In this document: positions 50,031 through 62,980 of the stretch, one piece after another | How the letters are laid out: the number at the start of each line of letters is the position of its first letter | Numbering within the stretch: position 1 is the first letter of the stretch | The notes under the pieces: model-generated | The model's input: the letters and a program-made list of their open reading frames with translations, nothing else | Databases searched by the model: none | Told to the model about the DNA's origin: nothing | Source: Saccopteryx bilineata | Lineage: Eukaryota; Chordata; Mammalia; Chiroptera; Emballonuridae | Assembly (NCBI RefSeq): GCF_036850765.1 | Contig: NC_089490.1 | Location: 240,684,442 to 240,748,441, forward strand | Direction of reading: 5' to 3' | Length of the DNA stretch: 64,000 nt | Translations under genes and position numbers: made by a program

Positions 50031-53000
50031 GTGTGTGGGGGGTGGGGGAGCTGTTCTGGAAAAGATGGTGAGGCACACCCTTGGGTGGTTGGGCTCTTGC
50101 ACAAATGCCCCACTAGCCAGAAACCTCGTGGTGATGCTCGGAGCAGTGGTCTTTGAGCCCAGGATCTCGAAAGGAACAATAAACAGGGAGGCACATCTGA
50201 CAGCATGAAGTGGGGTGGGGAATGTAATGTTCTGTGGTCCTTGCTGCACCACAGAGGCCCAAGAAGAGGCATCAGGAAGGGAGGGCATTAGGGTCCACTC
50301 CTCCCAAGCCCCAACCCCACCCCCAAGATGTCTACATTGTCTGGCCAGTGGGGAGACACAAGTGCTTCCAGACGCAGCTCCTTGTGCTCTGTCTCCAGGC
50401 CTAAAGCTCTGGTGTGGAACCTTCCCTGCGAGGAAGGTCAGTTCCAGCACTCTCTACAGACCTCAGCGTCCAGCCAGCAGGGCTGCTGACTCACCCAGGG
50501 GAGCGTGCAGCACACCCCATGTTTGGAAAAACTGCGAGATCTCTGCAGAAACAAACAAGTCCCCAGAGCGCTCTGTCCCTGACAGGCTGCTTCTGGCTGC
50601 TCTGCACGAGGCCACACAGAGTCTGTCCCCAGTGCTGGGTCCACACAGGCCCCCCAGGGGGGAGGGTCAGGAGGCACATGCTGTCTGCTTGCTGGCCGGA
50701 CAGAAGCAGGAGCGCTGGCCTCACACAGCGCCCTCCTGCCTGGTCCACACGGGAGGGCTGCCGCCTCCCAGTTACTCAGGCCACGTGCTCTTGGGTTAAC
50801 GCTCACCATCATAATCGCGAAAGTGTTGATAGTTCTTGAACAGGGTGCCGCATGTTGGGTCCTGACAATACTGTGGCCAGGTCCTGAGCCTGATAGAAAA
50901 ACTAGACAAAGGAGGCCAGACCTCTGCCTTCCTGTATTCCCCATCTGGGGGATGGCACCCCAATGCGTGGGCACGGGGATGTCAGTCCTGACTTCCTGCT
51001 TCCTCTCCCTTGCCCTTCCCCCGCCTTCCTGCTATAACTCAGACCAGCCCCCACCAGCCCACTGGCACCTGGGCCACCACCACCTCTGCCCCCTGTCCTT
51101 CTCTAGGTAACAGACGATGACCAGAGGGGCTGGGCTGGTGGTGCCGTTGGTGCTGCTTGGTGGGCCCCTGGGGGTTTCTGGTCGGGTGTCAGGGAGCTCA
51201 GTCATCTGCCAACCTCAAGCCAATGGGCAGTGGAGACGGTACAAGTTCTTAACCAGAGAGGTGATGGTCAGACGTGTACTTGGCACAGAGCTCTGGCAGC
51301 CATCAGGGGAATGGAGTCGAGGCATGGAGACTCCGGAGGGAAAGGGATTGCTGAGGCCATCACAGACGTCCAGGTGGAAGAGATGAGGTCCCTGGACCCA
51401 GGCTGAGCAGGGAGTGTGAAGGGGAGAAGGGGAGGTAGCGGGCATGTCTGGGTCACATGGGTAGCCCATGAGGCTCAGCACAGATGGGGAGGCATTAGGG
51501 CCGGACATTCTGGGCACATGGGTGATGGGTGACCAGGGTAGCTCTTTCTTCATTCTTCTTGGGAGGGAAATACTACTGTGCTCATAATTGGGTACTATGT
51601 GGGCTGGGCACAGTCCTTTTGAATGTCTTTGTGCAGGACCTTCTGGAAACCGGACAGGGGCTAGTGGACCCTCCCTTCCTGAGGTCCTCCCTGCACCTGA
51701 AGTCCTCCAGGGCTGAGGCCCACTTCTCTTTGTAAGTAGTCACAATTCTTCCCTCTTGAGACAAAGGGACCTGGGCACGTCCGTTCCACCTGTGGTCCGT
51801 GTACAGACACTTCCTAGAATCACAGGGAGAGGGTGTGGCAGGTGCTCTGACATCAGGAACTTGGTCCTGGGCTGTGAGGCTTCTATCTTGGGCATGACCC
51901 TCAGCCCCTGCATTTCCAGGGTCCAGTCGATCTCTGTCCACCAGGCCCTGCATCTCGACAGGCAGGGGGAAGCACCATGTGAAGGGTTCTGTTTATCATC
52001 AGCCTTGGCTGGCTCCCTCTCAGGGGATGTAAGCCAAAGGCCACAGCAAGGAGACTGGCTCTGCGGGTCTGTTTGGGGCCTTGGGAAGTGTATTTATTGG
52101 AACCGTGTAAATGTCCAAATATAGGCAAATGGCTCAACCTAGCCATTTGAGGGACTAAGATACCACCCACTGAAAATGGCTTCAGGAAGAATTCTTAGTG
52201 ACACAGGAAAGGGGCTATAATTATGATCGATTAAAAAAAAAAGGAAGAAACAAAAGGTACGTGGCGTGTGTGTGCACCTAGTGACCTCAGCTCTAGAGGA
52301 GACGCGAACACAGAGACACAATGCTAATCTCTTCAGCCAATGGGACAAGCATGACCAGTTGTTCCTCTCTCCCCTGCGTTGGTATATCATCTGTCATGCG
52401 CCTCGTTACACCATGATCACAGGAGATTTTTGAAGATGTCGCCCTCTGTGCACCCCCTGCCCCCTGCATGGCCATCTCTCAGGTGAGGAGTGCAGGGCTG
52501 GGAACACCCTGGAAAATTTCCCCAGCTGGGAAGGTCCTTGACCATCAGCATGCTGCCGTCTCCAGTACTCTGCTGACTTAGGAGCCAGAGCAGGAGTTTG
52601 GTGCAGAGGAGCAGGGACAAGCAGGCCAGCACTGTGCAAATGGAAGAGCTGCTACCCTTGAGTAGGCAAAGCAACCCATCCTGGGGACATCTGCTATGAG
52701 CCCTGGTCTGCGAGGATTCCAGGAGGAAGACTGAGGCCTTGACACCGTAAGGCACCCTTGTGATATAGTGAATGCGTGGCTTTTCTGTGTCTCTGGAATG
52801 GAACCTGGTGCTTAGCATCTTTGGGAGGACTGAAAAAATGGCCATTCCATTAACTCCCTGTGGGGCCGATTCTCTGGGGAAAGCGGGTCGTTGGTCTGCA
52901 AGGACCAAGTCCCAGCCCAGCTTCCCTTTGGGTCCAGCCTTACAACTCTGGCTGCGGTCAGGCCAGTCTGTGCCCACACAGCCAGCGGCAGAACTGGTCT

Positions 53001-53589
53001 GTCCAGACTTCTGGGCCGTCACACCTACACTTCCAAACACCCATCTGGCCTCCCTCCCTCTAGTGGCCTGCGGACAGCAAGTCCCCTGCAGGGGCCATCC
53101 TACCACACAATCTAGCTCTGGAGGCCGAGCTGCCCGACTTCTGCAGCATGGAAGGGAGGGGTGTGGGTGTTGGGGGCTGACGGCCTCAGTGAATATTTGG
53201 CACCCTCTTTAGGGTATGTCTGTGGCACCAGAAGGCTGGAACGTCAGCCTGTCACCCCAGGTCCCCAGAGAGTCGAGAAAGTGAAGAACAAGAAAAGGAA
53301 GAGAAAAAAAAAATAGAGCACGTTAAAAACGCATCCTGGAGGCTCATCTGTCCAGGATGAACTGACTGGCCCCGAGGATGAGATCCCAGAGTGTACATCC
53401 TTGCGCTGGTGTAGTTGGTTGTTTACAAAACTGGGGGAGGGGAGGACATCGCTGCCAACTCTCTTTTTCTTTGGGTTGGACTCAAAGTTATTTTCAAATC
53501 ATCTCAGAAGAAGACAGATGAAGGTATAACTGCTGAGGACCCAGCAACGGGGACAAGGATGGTACCTACAACCTGTTCATCCTTCGTTC

Positions 53590-53660
53590 AACCAACAGAT
53601 ATTCACTGAGCCAGACCCTGTGCTTGCTGCAGGGACCTGAGATGAAACAGTCGGGCCTAG
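53590..53660 (+). repeat. Ancient MIR/L2-like fragment
   Basis: GTTCAACCAACAGATATTCA and then GAGCCAGACCCTGTGCTTGC resemble a MIR/L2-related motif common in mammals (ATTCAACAAATATTTATTGA). Confidence 0.45.
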
Positions 53661-55333
53661 TCCTCACAAAGTCTGGAGAAAGCCCAGAAACAGGCCCAAC
53701 ACTATGTGCCGAGTGTGCGAGGCCCAGGAAGGGAGGAGAGCAGGCAGATGGGGGCCTTGTGAACATGGGCAGACACACTGCCCAGACCAGGGGCGGGACA
53801 GTGGTCAGGTGCGAAGGCACAAGGAAGCAGGATAAAGCTCAGGGCCTCTGGAGAACCGAGGGTCCAGGGCAAGGGTGCTGGCAGCTAGGGAGATGGGCGT
53901 TGGCTGGCGAGGGCCTCCCACGCCTTGCTGAGGAGTGTGGCCTTGATCATGGAAGCGGCTTGGGGCCCAGTGTCAACACTGTGTTTTCTCATTGGATAAC
54001 CAGGCCCTGGCTGCAGAGAGTCTGGGTCACGTGGGGCCAGCCAGGAGGGAGGGAGAGCTGCTGGGAGGTCGTGGTCTTCCTCTAGCTGGGAGTGGGGACA
54101 GAGAGGAGGGCAGATTCATCCCAGGGGTACAATCACCAAGAGAGTCTGGGAAGACAGGGCGAGGGGCCAGCACAGGATACCCGAGCTTCACATGTGTTCT
54201 CCACAGTGCAGAACGCAGGCTTCGGGGTAGGGCGGAGTGACAGCTGATTTATTTTTAGACTGGTTGAATTTGAGACACACGAGGGACCCAAGAGGCAAGA
54301 GAACAATCTAGAACTCAAAACAGAGATCTAGGCCAAAGATGGAAAAGGCACAAGGGTGGCAGCGGAGGCGTGGGGGGTCAGAGGACACAGCCCTGGAGAA
54401 CAACCATGTCAGGGTCATGGGGGCGGGGGTGGCACCAGTAAGAGACGAGGAAGGAACAGCTAGGGTCAGAAAGAAACCAGGTGCGTGGGGTGACCCGGCA
54501 CCAAGGGAAATGATCAGTCTAACAGCACAAATTCAGCAAATAGGACAAGACTGAAGAGTGTCCCCCGGATAAAGCAACAGGAGAGCCTGGGAGACCTTCC
54601 CCAGACCAACAGCAAGGAGTGGCGGGGTGGAGACCAGCAATGTGACAGCCTGAGGCAGGCGGGTAGGTGAGCAGTCCCTCCATGAAAGGAAAGAGGAGGC
54701 GGGGACCCTTCACTATGGACGCTGATAGGTGTTCAGGTGGTAGAAGAGGGACTGAAGGTGCTCTCACCTGGTGGCTTCAGGTTTCTCATTGAAATGTGAC
54801 ACTAGGTCGCCTGCAGGGGTGGAAACAGAGATGGTAGGACAGCAGGGTTCTGAGATGGAGAGGTTTTGTGGGCAGCCTTGGGTAAGGTTGGAGGGCTTTA
54901 CTCCACAGTGTTCCTCTGTCCAGGACATCAGGGTCGCTGATCCCTGTGCCTGGCCTCATCAGGCTGGGGGTGAGGACAGGGAGGGGGCATAAGTGTGAGC
55001 ACTGAGGATGAGGCTGAGGGTGACTCCAGAGAGAAATCAGCTCAACTGGAAAAGAAGGGCAGTCTGTCCTTATCAGGAGTGAGCCCAGCTAAGGATGAGA
55101 GCAGCCTGTGAAGTGGGACACGCCGTTCAGACACCACCTTTGGGAAAGTCAGAGTCCTGGGGCAGAGGCATCTGACTTGGGTTTTAGTCAAGAGCCCAAC
55201 TTTTAATAGAGGGGGTCATGAGGACAGATAGCAGGACAAGTTCAAAGACATGGTAGCTCCCTCCTTCTCCTACAGATGGACTTCTGTGGAATGGTGGCTA
55301 TGGCAATCTATCCATTAAAAGTCTGCTGTTTCC

Positions 55334-55772
55334 GCCTGACCTGTGGTGGCGCAGTGGATAATGCGTCGACCTGGAAATGCTGAGGTTGTCGGTTTGAAAC
55401 CCTGGGCTTGCCTGGTCAAGGCACAGATGGGAGTTGATGCTTCCAGCTCCTCCCCCTGTCTCTCTCTCTCTCTCCCTCTTTCTCTCCTCTCTAAAAATGA
55501 TTAAAGAAAAAAAGAAAAAGAAAAGAAAAAAAAAATGGCCTGACCTGTGGTGGCACAGTGGATAAAGCGTCGACCTGGAAATGCTGAGGTCGCCGGTTTG
55601 AAACCCTGGGCTTGCCTGGTCAAGGCACATATGGGAGTTGATGCTTCCAGCTCCTCCCCCCTTCTCTCTCTCTGTCTCTCCTCTCTCTCTCTGTCTCTGT
55701 CTCTCCCTCTCCTCTCTAAAATGAATAAATAAAAAATAAAATAAAATTTTAAAAATAAATAAATAAATAAAT
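55334..55772 (+). mobile_element. Short tRNA-derived SINE with a second copy in its tail
   Basis: The outer copy starts GCCTGACCTGTGGTGG at 55334. The 13-base duplication GTCTGCTGTTTCC is at 55321-55333 and 55773-55785, enclosing both copies. The inner copy begins at 55538 inside the outer A-rich tail. Confidence 0.9.
55538..55770 (+). mobile_element. Short tRNA-derived SINE, nested copy
   Basis: GCCTGACCTGTGGTGG, TTCGAAAC-like B-box sequence and the GGTCAAGGCACATATGGG body are followed by CT-rich sequence and AAATAAAT. It lies between the duplications of the copy that starts at 55334. Confidence 0.9.
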
Positions 55773-55824
55773 GTCTGCTGTTTCCAAGTCACTGCATTAG
55801 ACCTCCATCAAAGTTCTGCACTTG

Positions 55825-56051
55825 GCCTGACCTGTGGTGGTGCAGTGGATAAAGCGTCGACGTGGAAATGCTGAGGTCGCCGGTTCGAAACCCTGGGCTT
55901 GCCTGGTCAAGGCACATATGGGAGTTGATTCTTCCAGCTCCTCCCCCCTTCTCTCTCTCTGTCTCTCCCTCCTTTCTGTCTCTCTCTCTCCCTCTCTCTC
56001 TCTCTCCTCTCTAAAAAATGAATAAAAAAAAATTAAAAAAAAAACAAAAAC
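55825..56051 (+). mobile_element. Short tRNA-derived SINE, third copy of the cluster
   Basis: The same family has B-box GGTTCGAAACC intact and a long CT tract. The 11-base duplication TTCTGCACTTG is at 55814-55824 and 56052-56062, so it is a separate insertion 50 bases beyond the nested pair. Confidence 0.92.
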
Positions 56052-56114
56052 TTCTGCACTTGACCCTCCTAGAGACTTCTGATGAGGCAGCATCACCTCT
56101 GTTTGCAGAGGACA

Positions 56115-56665
56115 AAATTAAAGAATCCCTACACGTTTCCTAGGACCCAGCAATTCCACTCCAAGGTACATGCCCAACAGCAACAATGACATCACAAGGG
56201 TACAGATGTTCCTGGTAGCTTTGCTTGTAATAGCCCCAAACAGGGAACAACCCAAATGCTCACTGACCAAAACTGCAAGGTGGACAGATGCATCATGGCA
56301 TATTCATATGATGAAAGGCTACACAGCGGAGAGGGCAAGGAACTGGCCCAGGGGACAACATGGTGGACTCTCACAGACATAGAGTAGGAGGAGCCAGACA
56401 CTAAGAACATGCAGTGTCATTCTACATGCAAGAAACTTACCCACAGGCACAACTGACCTGTGGGGCTGGGAGCTGGGAGCTGGGGCCGGGGTCCTATGGG
56501 GAGGTGTGCCCATGAGGGGAGGGACATGCCTGTGCAAAGGAGGCTAGGGGCATGGCACTGCTATCGATTTCTGTTGCTTGTTCACTTTGTGAGAATAATG
56601 AAACTCTATATTTGTGTTTTGCACACTTTCCTGTATGTAGTTCATATTTCAATAAGATACATATA
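56115..56665 (+). mobile_element. Old L1 3' fragment
   Basis: GACCCAGCAATTCCACTCC, TAATAGCCCCAAACAG and ATGATGAAAGGCTACACAGC resemble L1 ORF2 3' sequence. It is decayed and non-coding. Confidence 0.65.
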
Positions 56666-58113
56666 AAAAAAACAAACCCACACTGCCAATACATTTTGCG
56701 ATGCAGACAAGACATTAAAGAACACAATTGACATGAACGCTTGTGCGAGGCCACGCAGCTGGGGGAGCCCTCGCTGGACCCTGTGCTATGCTCTGCCACG
56801 GTGTGGGCGTAGTGCCGAGAAGGACTGTGGGCTCCTTGTCCCCTTAGGTGTGGGTGGCCTTGGGGATAGAAGAGCAGCATGCTTGGGGTGAAAATCTACT
56901 GGATTTTCAGACAGCCCCGGCAGCTGCTGGCCTGACTATCCGCACGCCAGGTTTGATGTCTGAAAGTGAGTGCGTGTTTTGTCTACCTGACAGGGGAGCA
57001 CTGAGCACTGTCTGGTGACCAGAGGCTTCCCCTCCACCCCCTGGTCTGTGGCCACAGCCTCCTCAGTCTCTCCACTTCCGTCCGGCCTACACGCGGCACA
57101 GCGTTGTCCTCCCTGAGCAGCCCGCCCATATGTGAGAGGCCGGCCTTGTCTTCCCCTCACCCTGCTTGGCAACTGGACCATCCCAGCCGACTCAGCCGCC
57201 TCCCTTCCCAACAGTGACAACCTAATGCCAAGGCCGACACTTCTGCTCTGGTGCACCTCGTCCTCCCCACCTCCCTTCCCAGCATTGTCGGGGGTTCCCT
57301 CTCTCCTGCACCATCCCATCAGCTCAAGAATGCACTACAACATCCTGTCTTTAAAGACATCCTCCCACATTCCACATCTGCCTTGGTGTCCACGCCGCTT
57401 CTTTGCTCCCCATGAAGACATTGCAGACAAAGAAAGAGCCTGATCCCCTGGGTCTGGTCGTGTCCAGCAATCTCTCTTTCAGGGGAAACCACTGTCCTCT
57501 AGGTCCCGGGGCTTCCCATCTTTCCCATGACCATAGCTGGTTGTCCCCATCTTGTCAATCGTCTCAGCAAGAATGAGCAGTAACCCTCTCCCTCCAACAG
57601 CCTCTTCACTGGGTCCTCCTACCTCTCCCCACCTCCTCCATGGCTCCTGTTCCTCTGGCAGGGCCTAACGCTGGTGCTGTGGAGGCATAGCCCCTGCCCT
57701 TTGCCCTCTGCCCCCACATTCTCTCCCCAAGTGAGTCATCCAGGCTCACAGCTTCAAATGTTCTGATCAGCTTCCAGGCCTGTGTCCCCACTGAGCTCCA
57801 GACTCGTCACCCTGTTGGCCTGTCACGTTCCCGTCCTTGTGGAAGTCAATGAGCACACGGAGCTGTCCTTGTTCAAATCAGAATTCTCGCTCGCTAAACC
57901 GCTCCTCCTCCTTGGCTGCTGCCTCTCTCGGCAAATGGCATCAAGTTCACCCAGAAGCTCAGGTGGGATAGTCCACCCAACTCCTCTCTTTCCCCCAGGA
58001 CGGTCAGCTAGTCCTGTCTGCCACCTGCAGGGGATTCCCAGAACCTGACTGCTTCTCACACGTCCCTCCGACCCCTCCTAACTGGCCCCCTCCTCCTCGG
58101 CTCTGGGCTTTTC

Positions 58114-58115
<2 letters not shown>

Positions 58116-58145
<30 letters not shown>

Positions 58146-58465
58146 ACAGAGATAGAGAGAGAGTCAGAGAGAGGGATAGATAGGGACAGACAGGAACAGA
58201 GAGGAGAGAGATGAGAAGCATCAATCATTAGTTTTTCGTTGTGACACCTTAGTTGTACATTGATTGCTTTCTCATATGTGCCTTGACCGTGGGGCTACAG
58301 CAGACTGAGTAGCCCCCTGCTCTAGCCAGCGACCTTGGGTCCAAGCTGGTGAGCCTTACCCAAACCAGATGAGCCCGCACTCAAGCTGACGACCTCGGGG
58401 TCTCGAACCTGGCTCCTCCACATTCCAGTCCGATGCTCTATCCACTGCGCCACTGCCTGGTCAGG
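58116..58465 (-). mobile_element. Long tRNA-derived SINE, reverse orientation
   Basis: The minus strand reads CCTGACCAGGCAGTGGCGC, GGTTCGAGACC and GGTCAAGGCACATATGAG, with the A-rich tail at 58116-58148. The 15-base duplication CTCTGGGCTTTTCTT is at 58101-58115 and 58466-58480. Confidence 0.92.
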
Positions 58466-59049
58466 CTCTGGGCTTTTCTTGGACAGAGCAAACCTGCTCC
58501 CACCGCAGGCCTCTATTTTTCTCTGTTCCCTCAGCCTGGACGGCTTTCTCCCATCCACCCCATGACCAGCTCCTCGTCCCCCTAGCTCAGCTAGAATGAC
58601 ACCTGTTCGGCTGTGTCTTCTCGTCCTACCTGGTAGGGAATCGTCCCACCAGCATGGTCGGTCATGGGCTCTTTGCTGAAATGGCATTCTTCTTTATGAC
58701 ACATGTGTCACATGTGTTTATGATACACGTGACCTCTGTATGTCCGTGGATGTGTGACCTGTCTCGCACCCAGGATAGGAGCTCCAGAGGCCTTGTTTGT
58801 CTTGTTCCCTGCTGTGCCCCAGGGTTTAGAAAATGCCTAATGTGACAGCTCACCAAATAGTTGGGGCACTAGGGACTGGATAGGGCCCTCCTCACTCCTT
58901 GTAAGCACAAGACACAGTCCCTCTGCAACAAGAGTGGGCATGGGCAGCCAGGATGGGAGTGAAGGAAGAGGGCAAAACCGGGGTTCATGGCCCTCAGGTC
59001 TGAGTTTCCAAACTAGTGTCTGCCGGGGCTGAATCCCCACAACTCTCCC

Positions 59050-59150
59050 GTGAATAGGCGTCATTCCCACTTACGGCTCAGAGAGGCAAAGCAACGTGTT
59101 CAGGTCACACAGACGGCAAACAGCAAAGCAGGACCGGAACTCAGGTCTGA
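59050..59150 (-). repeat. Ancient MIR fragment
   Basis: The plus strand reads CGGCTCAGAGAGGCAAAGC, then GGTCACACAGACGGCAAAC and GGAACTCAGGTCTG, the complement of the MIR core. Confidence 0.65.
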
Positions 59151-60067
59151 CTGGGCTTTGAAGACACTGCTGCAGGCACCAGATCCAGTACACTCTGCAC
59201 CCAGAGCCTCATGGGGGTTCTCAGGGGGCGGGGGTGCTGCTGGCCTCGCTGGCTTGGTCCGCTAGCCAGTGAGGGCTGCTGAAGTGACCAGCCTGCCAAA
59301 GAGGAGCCCGTGGACTCTGGGTGAGGGAGGCAGGTGAGGGGACAGGAGGGGAGGGTGTGAGAGCAGGAGGCCTTCCGTTCCCAGCTGTTTGTAAACAGCG
59401 TCCTGACAACCGGCTGGGGCTTGTCCTGTCTGCAGCAGGCCCCAGGGACAGATGACTTAGAATCCTGCCAGAGCAGCCTTGCATTCACCGTTTATGGGTG
59501 GCTGTAGAACTAGGCAGTAGGAGAATCCTCCCAGCATGGCCCTGGGGCCTGGGGCATAAAATATCTCAGGGCCAGGGGCCAGGCAGGGAGTGAGATGCAG
59601 CCAGCCTTCCCGCAAGTGAACCCCGACTACTCTCCCCCCCTTCTCCCTGTCATTCCCTCATCCTACTGACCATTTTTTTTAACTTCATGAGAGACTAAAA
59701 AAAAAAAAAAAAAGGTCCACTTGGCACATATACAGGTATAACATATGCGGAATATTCCCCGATTTCATCCTCATGATAACCCCAAGGTCGATGCTACCCC
59801 TCCCACTGCACAGGCACAGGAGCGACGTGCTTCATTCTGTGGGTGGCCTACTCCAGTCCCGGACTCTGAGAGGGGCAGGAAACCTGGACCCTGGACCCTG
59901 GGGCCCACCAGTCCTGGGGGAAGCTGGTGCTCAGAACCCAGACCCTGCTCTCCCAGCGGGCACACTGAGAGGTCTCGTCAACATAAGAGCTCAGATGAGC
60001 TGGGTAGGCCTGGATACTTGGGCCCAGGACATTCCTGTTGATCCGACTGGGCAGGCCTCAGAGCGCA

Positions 60068-60117
60068 GCCCCCGTCCCCCGCCCCGTCCCCCGCCCACGT
60101 CCCCCGCCCCGTCCGCC
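60068..60117. repeat. GC minisatellite, about 12-13-base units
   Basis: CCGTCCCCCGCC-type units are repeated about four times. On the minus strand the G5 runs separated by short loops could form a G-quadruplex. Confidence 0.75.
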
Positions 60118-62329
60118 AGGGTCTGTTGATGTTACTGCTGTGGGTGCTCATGCATACAGACATGCAGACATCTGTCTTCTGTCCTCTCAGCCCCTCACCT
60201 GGGCTTCGCACTCAGCTTGGTCACAGGGTGGTGATGTGGCCACCCACACAGGCCCTGACACTATTGTCTCCCGGGGAAGGAGACTGAGGTTGGACAGATG
60301 GGCCAGCTGAGGGCTTTGTCCTCACTGGACATCTACTCAGGTGGCCCTCTTCCGGCCTCACCAGGAGAACCTGAAGCCCCCACCCAGACTGTGGGATGCC
60401 GGTAGCACCCTCCCCCAGTCGGTGGGACGCAGACCCGACCCCTGCCCGTGACAGTCCACCTGTCCTGCCCCCCTCTCTCTGCCATCAATACATGCTTACC
60501 CCCACTGTCTTGAGAAAGCCAGCACCCGGCCATGCTGCAGGCGGGACAGGCACTCACGTCTCGCTGCTGATGTGGACAGGAGGGAATTTGTAATGTACAA
60601 CTGGAAACGATAAGGGTGACAACCCCTGTAGGTCCTGTCACCTGGGCAGGGCAACTCTCACACTCCAGGGAGCGAGCTCCCACTTGTCTGACCCTGGCTA
60701 GGTGCCTGCATTTGCCTCCCAGTCAGCAGCCCCCCACCTCCCCTGCCCTCTCCCTGGCCTCTGGGGCTATTTTGGGTGTGCAGCAGTCAGGGTTAATCCC
60801 CTTAATCGAGGCTGGGCTGCCCAGTGCACGGCAGACAGTGCCCAGCCCCCTGCAAAGGGCAGCCTGAGGGCCAGGGCGGCAGCCTCTGCCTTCCCGGCAT
60901 CCCTCATCCCTGTGGAGAGTCTGTGGACACTGGGCTGTGACCTGGGACAGGTGGTGGAGGCGGGTGCTGAGGCTGTGTGGCCAGCAAGCCAGCGGAGGGG
61001 AAGGTCAGGAGGCTTGGCCCAGCAGTGCGGTGCGGGTCAGCAGGGTGCTTCTAGTGAGTCTCTGGAGTTTACTCTGGGGTTGGGGGTAGGGAACAGCTAA
61101 AAGAGCGCCCTCCACCCGCCAGTATAGTGCCCTGCGGGCACTAATCCCCAGCCTGGTAACAGGGGAGGAGCTCAGGGAGGCTGCTGGAGGTTTTCTTTCC
61201 CACTTGGGAAGGAAAGAGGACACATGAATTGGCCCACAGGGGATCCGGTTCCTGAAACCTGAGCCAAGGACAGGGTTTCACAGCGGAGGCATCATTGACT
61301 GCACACCTGCCCGGGGGCTCTGTCTTCTGCCTGAGGGGAAGAGGCATCTCAGAATGCACAGCTGAGAACCTGTTCCTTTCAAAGGAGGGAGGGAAGCCAG
61401 GGGTCAGCTTCACCACGCCCCACCCCGCCTCCCCTCAAGCCCTCCTGGACAGTCATTCCATAGGCAGAGAGAGGCTGAGAAAGGAACCAGAGGTGACAAG
61501 GAGGAGGAGGAGGTGGCATCAGGACAGGTTGATGCAGCCTTGTGATGGTGGAGCGCTCATGCAGGCGTGATCCTAACCCACCTGGAGGAAATGGGCCCTG
61601 AGCCCTAAGGACAAAGAAGAATTGACCCGGGGTGCAGTGGGGGACAAGTTCCTGGCAGAGGTCACTCTCCAGACCCATCTGGCTCTCGAGCAAGTGGAGC
61701 ATGAACTTGCCCCCCCGCCCCCGCATACCCAGAACTTCTGACACAAACTGGACCCGCCTTCCACTCATGGTTTCCAGCAAGAAAAAAAAATGAGCGTGGG
61801 AAATGTGGGCCACACAGAGAACGCAGGGGAGTAGCCCTATATCCCAGCCTCTGCGCCACCCAGCGGGGGACAGGCTCCCTCTGTCCAGGCTGCCACCCAC
61901 TCCCTTGACACTATATTTTAAAGAAAATTCTCAAATTCCATCAGTTTTCCACGAACATTTCAGCATTCTTGTCTAAAAACTCTATAAGGCTCCTTGACAA
62001 AGAACATCCACAATAGCATTATCCAACTGACAAAATTCCTTAATACCTTGATGTCTAGGCAGGACTTACTTTTCCTAACCCATCCACACCTGGTTTAACT
62101 GTTTTAATCCCTGATCCACACCTGGCTTTAATAGTTTGAGTTTCTAATTCATACTTGGGGTTAATAGTTATGCTCCTAGTCATGGGGGATGGGAACTAGC
62201 CTGCATTACAGTTACTGCTCCTATGACAGGACGTGAACTTGTAATACCTCTGTGCTGGTCCTGTAGGTGGGTCTTGTGACCCTAATTTAGATGATATATT
62301 CAGAGCAGGGACCTGGTGTGGCAGAGAGG

Positions 62330-62485
62330 AAGAGGAACAGACCTCAGCCTGGCAGGCTGTCTACTTGCTGTGTGACCTTGCGGGGGCTGTCCCAACCTCC
62401 CTGGGCCTCAATTTCCTGGTTATATAATAGGGATAGACCTGCCTCTTTCCCAAGATCCACAAGGCTGAGATGGAATAAAAGGTGA
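62330..62485 (+). repeat. Ancient MIR fragment
   Basis: CTACTTGCTGTGTGACCTTG, GGGCCTCAATTTCCTGG and TATAATAGGGATAGACCTG follow the MIR core and 3' order. Confidence 0.7.
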
Positions 62486-62839
62486 GCGGGCTGGATGGAC
62501 ATCCAGCAGCTTCTCCCTGAATGCTCCTTGAAGTTGGGTGAGATGTCCTCTCAGTCACAGTTCTGATCCAACTCCAGCTCCTTGCATGGAGCCAGGCACA
62601 GTCCATGAGGACTGCTGTCCACTCCTGGCTGGCAGACCACCTTGCTGCTCTGTCTGGGAGGTCCACCACCCCCCCTCCAACTCAGCACCCAGAGTCTGCG
62701 GGTTTCTTCCAGCCACTAACTGGAGGGACAGCTTGGCTTGCACAGTCCTGGGGTGTGCTCTGTTTTTCCCTCCCTTCCCCAACTCTGGGTCTCTTGACTT
62801 GGATGAATTAGTAGTTTCACGGCTGCATGTGCTGAGTGC

Positions 62840-62980
62840 TTCACAGCCTTGTCCCTTTTAATTTTCCAACAGCCCTCTGAGACGGGGGCCTTGTAGATGG
62901 GGAGACTGAGCTGGGTTAGGTAACTGTGAGCTACTCAGTTATTACCAGACAGCAGTGCTATGCGACAAACCCAAATTCTA
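62840..62980 (-). repeat. Ancient MIR fragment, reverse
   Basis: TTTTCCAACAGCCCTCTGAG, GATGGGGAGACTGAG and GTTAGGTAACTGTGAGC match the complement of the MIR core. Confidence 0.6.

Noticed and set aside
51117..51200. Leader-like frame MTRGAGLVVPLVLLGG
   Set aside because: It looks like a signal peptide, but no convincing donor or downstream extracellular exon follows, and the Ig-like fragment lies upstream of it in the wrong order.
59565..59610. TATA-like ATAAAATA on the plus strand
   Set aside because: It lies in LMOD1 intron 1 opposite to the gene's direction, with no splice-supported exon following. One AT-rich octamer is not enough to call a promoter.
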